Made by a program: the position numbers and the translations under genes | Origin: Oscillospiraceae bacterium | Lineage (GTDB): Bacteria > Bacillota > Clostridia > Oscillospirales > Acutalibacteraceae | Reading direction: 5' to 3' | NCBI GenBank assembly: GCA_031262125.1 | Contig: JAISII010000185.1 | Coordinates: forward strand, 1-5,104 | Length of the DNA stretch: 5,104 nucleotides | The notes under the pieces: model-generated | What the model saw: the letters and a program-made list of their open reading frames with translations, nothing else | The model's database searches: none | Told to the model about the DNA's origin: nothing | In this document: positions 1 through 4,661 of the stretch, one piece after another | How the letters are laid out: every line of letters begins with the position of its first letter | Numbering within the stretch: the stretch's first letter is position 1

Positions 1-241
1 AGCCCTTGCCCGCAAAGCTTTGTGCAAATTCGGGGCTTATAAGGTGGCGTTCCACCAAAGACAGTGCCTGCTCTTTTTTTAGGTTTTGCATATCTATATA
101 TGTTGCGTTAAAGCCGATGCTTTTTATTGTCGCAACAACTTTGTTTTTGCCGTTTTCGTCCAGTCGCCCGGGGAAGGGGTAGTCTTTTAAATTCCTCGCC
201 AGCCTAATTCTGGTCGAGATTACAACATTATTACCTTTCAT
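1..241 (-). CDS. mcsB: McsB protein-arginine kinase, N-terminal part (cut by window edge)
   Basis: McsB is a cytoplasmic ATP:guanido phosphotransferase-fold kinase that phosphorylates arginines on proteins, including the CtsR repressor, and marks substrates for ClpCP degradation. Only the first 80 codons are present, starting from the ATG at 241-239. They read MKGNNVVISTRIRLARN, then LKDYPFPGRL. The VVISTRIRLARN block (about residues 6-17) followed by a YPFP motif is the hallmark N-terminal nucleotide-binding signature of the family. An AGGAG ribosome binding site (256-252) lies 10 nt upstream. The gene is third in the order ctsR-mcsA-mcsB, 64 nt after mcsA, as in Bacillus and clostridia, and is presumably cotranscribed under CtsR control. 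The signature begins only about 6 residues from the start, so the N-terminus is shorter than in Bacillus subtilis McsB as I recall it. No upstream in-frame start codon exists back to the mcsA end. The catalytic C-terminal half is outside the window. Confidence 0.95.
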   Translation of the reverse strand, partial: MKGNNVVISTRIRLARNLKDYPFPGRLDENGKNKVVATIKSIGFNATYIDMQNLKKEQALSLVERHLISPEFAQSFAGKG

Positions 242-305
242 TGCTTTTGTTCTCCTTTTCTCGTGTTTCTCACTATTATAACGGCTGATTAGCCCGTTAC
301 TGTTT

Positions 306-851
306 TTAGTCGTTGTTAAGCTCGTTTATTTTATCCCGCAGCACGGCAGCCTGTTCAAACTCTTGGGCATCGATTGCTGCTGCAAGGTCTTTTTTAAGGC
401 GGTTAAGCTGTGCGGCTTTTGTGTTTGAATCTTCGGTTTTTGCCGCCGAATTTTCGTCTGCTATTGTGCTTTTTCCGGAAGTTGGCAACGGCCGCCTGCC
501 TTTATGTTCGGTGTTGCCGTGTATGCTTTGCAGCATTGGCAACAGCTCGTCGGCAAAAGTGCTGTAGCATTCGGCACAGCCTATGTTGCCGCTTTTTTTA
601 ATATCGTTAAAGGTGCAGCCGCAAAATTCGCAACGCCGCACACCTGTTACCGACGGCAAAGCATTGCCGAAAAACCCGTTGAATAAATTTCCGAACTCAA
701 AGGGGAAAGGCTCAAACGCAGGTGCAAACTCGGCACCATAGCCCGCCTGTGCAGCACAATCGGCACACAGGCATTGCTTAGAAAACTTGCCGTTTATTGT
801 TTTTTCTATAACTGTATTGGCTTGATTTTTTTTACAAATATCACATAACAT
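306..851 (-). CDS. mcsA: McsA, zinc-binding activator of McsB (UvrB/UvrC motif protein)
   Basis: McsA is a small cytoplasmic protein that binds and activates the McsB arginine kinase and helps modulate CtsR and ClpC in the class III stress response. The 181-aa product shows the expected order: an N-terminal zinc motif with C3-x2-C6 and C29-x2-C32, a Phe/Gly/Pro-rich linker (about 41-68), a second cysteine set C74-x2-C77 and C92-x2-C95 with the conserved GxxxCAECYxxF context, a Ser/Thr/Ala-rich linker (about 120-148), and a C-terminal UVR motif (about 151-178, RLKKDLAAAIDAQEFEQAA) of the type that contacts Clp ATPases or UvrA/C. Length and architecture match the family. The ATG at 851 has an AGGAGG site 8 nt upstream (865-860). 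It lies 185 nt downstream of ctsR; that gap is long for this operon and is filled by a duplicated ctsR tail. mcsB follows 64 nt later. Confidence 0.96.
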   Translation of the reverse strand: MLCDICKKNQANTVIEKTINGKFSKQCLCADCAAQAGYGAEFAPAFEPFPFEFGNLFNGFFGNALPSVTGVRRCEFCGCTFNDIKKSGNIGCAECYSTFADELLPMLQSIHGNTEHKGRRPLPTSGKSTIADENSAAKTEDSNTKAAQLNRLKKDLAAAIDAQEFEQAAVLRDKINELNND

Positions 852-859
852 AGTGGGTT

Positions 860-865
860 CCTCCT
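860..865 (-). promoter_or_regulatory. Ribosome binding site of mcsA
   Basis: A full AGGAGG on the minus strand, 8 nt before the mcsA ATG. It confirms the chosen start. Confidence 0.85.
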
Positions 866-914
866 TGTGAAGTTATATTTTTATTGGTGATTTACAATTT
901 TTTTATGAGCGGTT

Positions 915-986
915 CTAAACCAATTGCAAAAGTGCATTTTTAAAAATAGCCGCCCGCAGGCTGAAGTTGATTGATTGGTCTGCTGC
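915..986 (-). pseudogene. Orphan duplicate of the ctsR 3' end (last 24 codons)
   Basis: Read on the minus strand, these 72 bases encode AADQSINF followed by SLRAAIFKNALLQLV and a stop. The true ctsR end at 1037-1108 encodes AAEQTIRD followed by the same SLRAAIFKNALLQLV and a stop. By hand alignment, 59 of 72 bases match without gaps. Nine of the 13 differences fall at third codon positions, and seven codons, including the stop (TAG versus TAA), differ synonymously. Homology stops at 987, where two non-homologous codons and then an in-frame stop follow; no start codon or ribosome binding site precedes it, so it is not an expressed gene by itself. The pattern suggests that the copy diverged while still under protein-level selection, then became a remnant by recombination or integration at the ctsR end. 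It sits in the ctsR-mcsA gap and is probably only transcribed as spacer. Confidence 0.85.
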
Positions 987-1036
987 ATAGTTTTAAATTT
1001 GAATTTATTCAAATTTTTAAAATTTTAAAAACTATT
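987..1036. repeat. A+T-rich nested inverted repeat between the two ctsR tails
   Basis: This 50-bp segment separates the ctsR stop codon from the duplicated ctsR tail. It has outer inverted repeats ATAGTTTT (987-994) and AAAACTAT (1028-1035) and an inner perfect 9-bp hairpin, AAATTTGAA (995-1003) and TTCAAATTT (1008-1016), with a 4-nt loop. It is almost pure A/T, so thermodynamic stability is modest. It could be an mRNA hairpin just after ctsR, a weak attenuator, or the residue of a tiny mobile repeat. The sequence does not decide between these. Confidence 0.6.
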
Positions 1037-1486
1037 TTACACTAATTGCAAAAGTGCGTTTTTAAAAATCGCTGCCCGCAGGCTGTCTCTTATTGTTTGC
1101 TCTGCTGCAAAAAGGCTTCTGTCGCTTAAAGCTGCCGCTAAAATATGCGCAGCCTCTTTACTGAGTATTGACCGGGCAAGCATATTGTTAATCATAATGT
1201 CGGCACTTGTTTTGTCTAACCTCGTACCAATAGAATTAATAATGTGCATTAGCGATGTAGGCTTGTCGGCAGTAACCTTTTGAATTTTAATGTAGCCGCC
1301 GCCGCCACGCTTGCTTTCTACAATATAACCATGCTCGGGCGTAAAGCGTGAGGTAATAACATAGTTGATTTGGCTGGGCACACACCCCAGCAATGCTGCC
1401 AGTTCGTTGCGTTGTATTTGTGCAATGCCGCCCTCGTTGTTCATGGTTTGCAGAATATAATCCATAACCACGTCGCTCATCCTCAA
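1037..1486 (-). CDS. ctsR: CtsR transcriptional repressor of class III stress genes
   Basis: CtsR is a dimeric winged-helix repressor of clpC, clpP and related protein-quality genes; McsB arginine phosphorylation and heat release it from DNA. Numbered from the TTG at 1486-1484 (149 aa), it shows an N-terminal helix-turn-helix (about 3-48, with CVPSQINYVI and SRFTPEHGYIVESK), the family-defining beta-wing RGGGGYIKI (60-68) whose tetraglycine loop enters the minor groove, and a C-terminal helical dimerisation domain (about 85-149). The arginine before the four glycines is the position equivalent to the McsB target. TTG is preferred over ATG at 1480 because AGGAGG (1500-1495) lies 8 nt from TTG but 14 nt from ATG, and the resulting MRMSDVV fits the family's usual N-terminus. 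It is first in the ctsR-mcsA-mcsB operon and autoregulated through the box at 1573-1589. A second copy of its 3' end lies downstream at 915-986. Confidence 0.96.
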   Translation of the reverse strand: MRMSDVVMDYILQTMNNEGGIAQIQRNELAALLGCVPSQINYVITSRFTPEHGYIVESKRGGGGYIKIQKVTADKPTSLMHIINSIGTRLDKTSADIMINNMLARSILSKEAAHILAAALSDRSLFAAEQTIRDSLRAAIFKNALLQLV

Positions 1487-1494
1487 GTTAAGCA

Positions 1495-1500
1495 CCTCCT
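1495..1500 (-). promoter_or_regulatory. Ribosome binding site that selects the TTG start of ctsR
   Basis: A full AGGAGG on the minus strand. It is 8 nt from TTG (1486-1484) and 14 nt from the first ATG (1480-1478), so TTG is the better-placed initiation codon. A farther upstream in-frame TTG at 1525 precedes this site and would place the AGGAGG inside the coding region, so it is not credible. Confidence 0.8.
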
Positions 1501-1572
1501 TAATCGTTACGGGCAACCGCCGCAATTTATGCTTTGGCAGCCCATATTTTTTTAAATTTGCAAGGTTTTTAT

Positions 1573-1589
1573 TTTGACTTTCTTTGACC
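1573..1589 (-). promoter_or_regulatory. CtsR operator box
   Basis: On the minus strand this reads GGTCAAA-GAA-AGTCAAA, a complete match to the established CtsR consensus RGTCAAA-NAN-RGTCAAA heptad direct repeat. It begins 11 nt after the predicted -10 hexamer, so it should cover roughly +5 to +21 of the ctsR transcript, where a bound repressor would block initiation or escape. This supports autoregulation of ctsR-mcsA-mcsB. Confidence 0.95.
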
Positions 1590-1600
1590 TTGTAATATTA

Positions 1601-1628
1601 ATTATACTCAAAAGTCAGAAAAAGTCAA
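1601..1628 (-). promoter_or_regulatory. Sigma-A type promoter of the ctsR operon
   Basis: On the minus strand the -35 is TTGACT (1628-1623; 5 of 6 to consensus), the spacer is 16 nt, and the -10 is a perfect TATAAT (1606-1601). Transcription would begin near 1594, giving a leader of about 100 nt before the ctsR start. The CtsR box lies immediately downstream. Confidence 0.88.
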
Positions 1629-1629
1629 T
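1613..1629 (+). promoter_or_regulatory. Possible second, degenerate CtsR box
   Basis: The plus strand reads AGTCAGA-AAA-AGTCAAT, one mismatch per heptad from the CtsR consensus with the correct 3-nt spacer. It is in the opposite orientation to the perfect box and starts exactly 40 bp from it. Its second heptad coincides with the -35 hexamer, so part of the match is explained by promoter sequence. Binding is a suggestion only. Confidence 0.4.
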
Positions 1630-1688
1630 AGTCGTTTTGTGAAATTTGGTTGAAATTTTATAAGTTTTTCTTTTTATAATTTTGCTGC

Positions 1689-1718
1689 AAAACAAAAAGG
1701 CTACCAAAAGGCAGCCTT
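1689..1718 (-). terminator. Rho-independent terminator of the amidase gene
   Basis: On the minus strand, stem AAGGCTGCC (1718-1710), loop TTTT, and stem GGTAGCCTT (1705-1697) pair over 9 bp with one G-T pair. A T-rich run (TTT-G-TTTT) follows down to 1689. It sits 55 nt after the amidase stop and upstream of the ctsR promoter, so it should insulate the operon from read-through. Confidence 0.85.
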
Positions 1719-1772
1719 CAAATTATTATTAAATTTTAAAATATAAACCCTTAATTTGAAAAGGTGCAAGCT

Positions 1773-2270
1773 TTAAGTCCTAACCCCTTCAATATGAATA
1801 CATCTGTACTTTTTGTACATATAAGAGGACAGCGAACGGTTGTCGGAATCCTGCGTGTGGGTGGCAATAAACACAGTTTGCGGGGCTTTGTAAAGCCCTT
1901 TTGTTTCCACCACCAATAGCGAGTGCGAAAAGCTGCTGCCGTCAAAGCTCAGTTGTATAACATCGCCCGGCACAACGGCAGAAAGCTCAACTTCCGACCC
2001 ATAGGGACCCCGCCCGGTGTTGCCGACCAAAAAATTATACAAAAACTTTACGCCCGCCCATGCGGCACTGCGGTTTTTAAGCGAAATATAAAACCAGCCC
2101 GTGTCGGGGGTATAGTTCATAATTTTGCTGCCGGCAAACAGGCATTGCGAAATAAAATTTGTGCAGTCCCCGCCCATCGAGTCGAAATTTGTGTAAAGGT
2201 TGTTGCGTTTAAAAGCCCATTCGTGTGCATAATCTACAGCGGCTTGGGCGTTGTATATGTTGTTTGGCAT
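1773..2270 (-). CDS. Amidase_6-like putative cysteine amidase (165 aa, no signal peptide)
   Basis: The protein resembles the putative amidase domain family known as Amidase_6, thought to have a papain/NlpC-like cysteine hydrolase fold. Visible family marks are an N-terminal YNAQAAVDYAHEWAFKRN segment (6-23), the GGDCTNFISQCL block (33-44) with likely nucleophile C36, a PGDVIQL strand (101-107), the FSHSLLVV block (114-121) with likely catalytic H116, and a late ATHTQDSDNRSL segment (136-147). The whole protein is this one domain. No signal peptide or membrane segment is seen, so a cytoplasmic or lysis-released location is inferred. The ATG at 2270 is chosen because GGGGAGA (2284-2278) lies 8 nt upstream; the in-frame TTG at 2288 lies before that site. 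It is monocistronic, with its own terminator at 1689-1718, and divergent from the gene at 2495. The substrate is not shown by the sequence; peptidoglycan peptides are only a guess. Confidence 0.82.
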   Translation of the reverse strand: MPNNIYNAQAAVDYAHEWAFKRNNLYTNFDSMGGDCTNFISQCLFAGSKIMNYTPDTGWFYISLKNRSAAWAGVKFLYNFLVGNTGRGPYGSEVELSAVVPGDVIQLSFDGSSFSHSLLVVETKGLYKAPQTVFIATHTQDSDNRSLSSYMYKKYRCIHIEGVRT

Positions 2271-2277
2271 TTTGTTC

Positions 2278-2284
2278 TCTCCCC
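2278..2284 (-). promoter_or_regulatory. Ribosome binding site that selects the amidase start
   Basis: GGGGAGA on the minus strand lies just upstream of the ATG at 2270; counted from the end of GGGGAG the gap is 8 nt. Its location inside the in-frame extension from TTG 2288 rules out that longer start. Confidence 0.7.
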
Positions 2285-2313
2285 ACAATAATAGTAAAAT
2301 TGCTTTTTTGCAT

Positions 2314-2342
2314 ATTACATATTATGATAAAGAGAGTTGCAA
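2314..2342 (-). promoter_or_regulatory. Possible promoter of the amidase gene
   Basis: On the minus strand, TTGCAA (2342-2337), a 17-nt spacer, and TGTAAT (2319-2314) form a passable sigma-A pair about 30 nt above the ribosome binding site. The match is moderate and the region is A+T-rich, so chance is possible. Confidence 0.4.
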
Positions 2343-2425
2343 GTGAGATACTTGTTTTTTTGCTTTGCCAAAAGTTAATATAACCACCCCCAAAGCCCAA
2401 AAAATTGTTGGCTGACAAAAAAAGT

Positions 2426-2454
2426 TTGCATTATTATGTGAAGTGTAGTACAAT
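2426..2454 (+). promoter_or_regulatory. Possible promoter of the membrane protein gene at 2495
   Basis: TTGCAT (2426-2431), a 17-nt spacer, and TACAAT (2449-2454; 5 of 6 to TATAAT) lie 41 nt before the start codon. The -35 is weak; the -10 and spacing are good. It would be divergent from the amidase promoter. Confidence 0.45.
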
Positions 2455-2494
2455 ATTAAAATATACTTAATAATAACGGAGGATGTAAAAATTT

Positions 2495-3592
2495 ATGGAT
2501 AACAATAAAAACGGGATTGAGAATAACGACCTTTTAAAACAAGCATTAAATGAGCAGGACGGCATTGCCGAGGATGTTGAGATTGCAGAAGAAAATACAC
2601 TTGCCGAAGAGGCGGATGTTGTTGCAGATGTTGCACAGGCAGCAGAAGCGGACGAAGTTGAACTGACCGAAATAGCAGAGGATGCTGAGCAGCAAGAAGA
2701 ATATAAAAGCAGAATATATACCGAAAACTTTGCACAAACACCCGCAGCACAAGAGCTTACAGAACAAAATCAAAGCAAAAACAAAATAAAAATTCAGATG
2801 CCTGTAATTATTGGCGGAGCAATTTTGGCTGTTGCTTTAATTGTGTTTTTGGGTTGGTTTTTGTTTACAAAGGCTTTTGTTCCATCGGTTGTGGGGTCGT
2901 GGAAATTTATTGACCCGACGGCAACAACTGCAGCAGATGCAACCCCCGATGAGGCCGGCGTAAACACAGGGAATGATATGTATTTTATACTCAATGATGA
3001 CGGTACGTTTATTCAATCGGCAAACTTTAGAGAATATTACGGCACATATGTTGTTGCCCATAACGACGGAAAAATGAGCATTGATTTTACAATATTTTAT
3101 GACGGTTCAACTATGACATATCAAGCCGTTTTAAGCGGTAATATGTTTAGCGGCGAACAGATGGCGTTGACGGCTGTAAACCCTAACACAGGTTTGCCGG
3201 AGGGCGAAGCATATAATTTTGAAAAAGTCAATTACAAAGCCGAACCAAAAGCGATTGAGGATTATAAAATTAACGAAAAGCTTGTAGGCTTGTGGGGTCT
3301 TGTAGAAGAAGGTGTATTTTTTGAATTTACGCAAGACGGCACAATGGCTCAAACAATGACGGACTATTTGGGCGAAACAGTAATAAAAAGTTATTTTGCA
3401 TATTCTATTACAAGTGATACCGAATTTACTTTGATGCTTGGTGAGCAAAGTGCTACGGTAAACTATGGCTATGATGAGGATAATGATACTTTTGTTTTTG
3501 AAGGTATGGGCTTTAAACGCATTGAGGGCACAATTGCCGATGCTTTTGCGGCGTATAATACTGCAACGCCCGATGCTGTAGTGGCACAGTAA
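2495..3592 (+). CDS. Hypothetical single-pass membrane protein with acidic tail and two lipocalin-like modules
   Basis: I do not recognise a named gene. The 365-aa product has four visible parts: a strongly acidic, Glu/Ala/Asp-rich, probably disordered N-terminal region (about 18-70); a polar, then lysine-rich stretch (about 71-101); one hydrophobic transmembrane segment (about 103-127); and a polar beta-rich region (about 130-343) inferred to be outside the cell. The outer region holds two similar modules. Module 1 starts VVGSW (132-136) and has FILNDDGTFIQ (164-174); module 2 starts LVGLW (263-267) and has FEFTQDGTMAQ (276-286). The V-G-x-W, then F-x-x-D-G-T pattern is typical of lipocalin-like/DUF5640-type domains in clostridial surface proteins; that family assignment is inference. 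There is no signal peptidase site, so it should be anchored with its N-terminus inside. GGAGG (2478-2482) is 12 nt before ATG, slightly far. Monocistronic, with a strong terminator 39 nt after the stop. Confidence 0.85.
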   Translation: MDNNKNGIENNDLLKQALNEQDGIAEDVEIAEENTLAEEADVVADVAQAAEADEVELTEIAEDAEQQEEYKSRIYTENFAQTPAAQELTEQNQSKNKIKIQMPVIIGGAILAVALIVFLGWFLFTKAFVPSVVGSWKFIDPTATTAADATPDEAGVNTGNDMYFILNDDGTFIQSANFREYYGTYVVAHNDGKMSIDFTIFYDGSTMTYQAVLSGNMFSGEQMALTAVNPNTGLPEGEAYNFEKVNYKAEPKAIEDYKINEKLVGLWGLVEEGVFFEFTQDGTMAQTMTDYLGETVIKSYFAYSITSDTEFTLMLGEQSATVNYGYDEDNDTFVFEGMGFKRIEGTIADAFAAYNTATPDAVVAQ

Positions 3593-3631
3593 AATTTGCA
3601 AAAATCGCAAACAATGGTTTAAAACAAAATC

Positions 3632-3663
3632 AGCAGGAAGATTTTAAAATCTTCCTGCTTTTT
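3632..3663 (+). terminator. Strong rho-independent terminator after the membrane protein gene
   Basis: AGCAGGAAGATTTT (3632-3645) and AAAATCTTCCTGCT (3646-3659) form a perfect inverted repeat, giving at least a 12-bp stem with a 4-nt loop, followed by TTTT (a 5-T run counting the last stem base). It separates the membrane protein gene from the LysM-CAP gene, which therefore is probably transcribed on its own. Confidence 0.92.
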
Positions 3664-3799
3664 GCATTATAAGGTTCAATTTACCTGCAAAAACAAAGCG
3701 TTTTACCTTGCCTTTTGTGCATAATATTACTGCAAGATATTGATTTGAGCAAATTTTAGAATAAAGTTGATATTATAATAAAAGAAAGGCAAAAATGCT

Positions 3800-4465
3800 A
3801 TGAATAAATTAAATTATAGAAAAATGACACAAAATTTGGGCAAGAAAACCCAAAGAATAACAGCTCTGCTTGCCGTTGTGTTGCTTTTAGCATCGGGCTT
3901 TGCTCTGCTGCCCGCAAGTGCCGCAGAGTATACCGACAATTATATTGTGCAAAAAGGCGACAGCCTTTGGAAAATTGCGGTAAAATACCAAGTCGGGCTT
4001 AGCGAAATAATTGCGGCAAACCCACAGTTTGAAAACCCTGCACTAATTTACCCTAACGACAAAGTTTATGTGCCGCTAAACGATAAAACCGTGCTTAGTT
4101 TTGAAGAACAAGTTATTGCGTTGGTAAACCAAGAGCGTGCCGCCATCGGGCTTGCCCCCCTTGCGGCAAACTGGGAGCTTAGCCGAATTGCCCGCTATAA
4201 ATCTCAGGATATGCACGACAAAAACTATTTTTCGCACACCAGCCCAACCTATGGCTCGCCCTTTGATATGATTAAAAACTTTGCCTTAAGCTACCGTGCA
4301 GCTGGCGAAAACATTGCAAAGGGGCAAACCACGCCGCAGCAGGTTATGAACGCTTGGATGAACTCGCCCGGGCACCGTGCAAACATTTTGAACGCTTCTT
4401 TTAAAGAAATCGGGGTCGGCTATGTTGCAAGCGGGCATTATTGGACACAAATGTTTATTGGGTAA
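3800..4465 (+). CDS. Secreted LysM-CAP (YkwD/PR-1-like) protein
   Basis: A 221-aa exported protein with a peptidoglycan-binding LysM domain and a CAP (SCP/PR-1/Ag5) domain. The signal peptide has a basic start (residues 3-19), a hydrophobic core (about 20-37) and an ASA cleavage motif near 39-41. LysM spans about 48-92, with YIVQKGDSLWKIAVKY, IIAANPQF and IYPNDKVYVP. CAP spans about 103-220 with the bacterial YkwD marks: NYFSHTSP (H146), AGENIA (E170), WMNSPGHRANIL (H192), EIGVGY (E203) and GHYWTQMF (H213). The His/Glu residues that form the CAP cavity therefore appear intact. LysM-CAP proteins are common in clostridia and bacilli, bound to wall or spore layers, but their molecular function is mostly unknown. 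An AAAGG site (3785-3789) lies 10 nt before ATG. No convincing promoter was seen between 3664 and 3790. It converges on the collagen-like gene. Confidence 0.93.
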   Translation: MNKLNYRKMTQNLGKKTQRITALLAVVLLLASGFALLPASAAEYTDNYIVQKGDSLWKIAVKYQVGLSEIIAANPQFENPALIYPNDKVYVPLNDKTVLSFEEQVIALVNQERAAIGLAPLAANWELSRIARYKSQDMHDKNYFSHTSPTYGSPFDMIKNFALSYRAAGENIAKGQTTPQQVMNAWMNSPGHRANILNASFKEIGVGYVASGHYWTQMFIG

Positions 4466-4565
4466 AGTAAAATAGGCAAAAGTTTTAACAAAATTCAAGC
4501 TTGTAATTTATTATATTTGCTGTGGAACTCTGCTGTGGCAGATGCATGATGCGAAATATTAACGC

Positions 4566-4596
4566 AAAAACTCCGCTGTAAAATGGCGGAGTTTTT
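4566..4596. terminator. Bidirectional terminator between convergent genes
   Basis: AAAAACTCCGC (4566-4576) and GCGGAGTTTTT (4586-4596) are perfect inverted repeats around a 9-nt loop. The GC core is flanked by A5 on the left and T5 on the right, so a T-run follows the hairpin on either strand. It lies 100 nt after the LysM-CAP stop and 65 nt after the collagen-like stop on the opposite strand, and probably serves both. Confidence 0.9.
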
Positions 4597-4661
4597 AAAT
4601 GCACTGGTTTAATTTGAGTTTGCATGGTTGTCTCTGTTAAAATTTGTTAAAGCAGCAAAAT

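Noticed and set aside
280..298. Imperfect hairpin AACGG...CCGTT between mcsA and mcsB
   Set aside because: The stem is short with a bulge and has no T-run after it on the minus strand; it is too weak to call a terminator within the operon.
313..686. Plus-strand open frames opposite mcsA
   Set aside because: They are antisense shadows of a clearly conserved gene, without ribosome binding sites or recognisable protein features.
1487..1525. Longer ctsR reading from an in-frame TTG at 1525
   Set aside because: The AGGAGG site lies inside this extension, and no ribosome binding site precedes TTG 1525; the extra residues do not look like CtsR.
1923..2291. Plus-strand open frame opposite the amidase gene
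   Set aside because: It overlaps a gene with clear family motifs, lacks a ribosome binding site and shows no domain-like pattern.
2209..2418. Minus-strand small open frame upstream of the amidase
   Set aside because: It overlaps the amidase start in another frame, has no ribosome binding site, and runs through the divergent promoter region.
3131..3610. Long minus-strand open frame opposite the membrane protein
   Set aside because: The translation is Cys/Ile/Phe-rich without domain pattern, typical of the antisense of A+T-rich coding sequence, and it lies on the opposite strand of a well-formed gene.
3774..3779. TATAAT just upstream of the LysM-CAP gene
   Set aside because: A transcript from it would begin at the ribosome binding site (3784-3789), leaving no leader, and no -35 lies at the right distance.
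3795..3803. Two-codon open frame ATG-CTA-TGA overlapping the LysM-CAP start
   Set aside because: It could suggest translational coupling, but a nine-base coincidence in A+T-rich sequence is likely, and its spacing from AAAGG is short.
4286..4498. Minus-strand open frame opposite the CAP domain
   Set aside because: It is antisense to a strongly conserved coding region and lacks any initiation signal.
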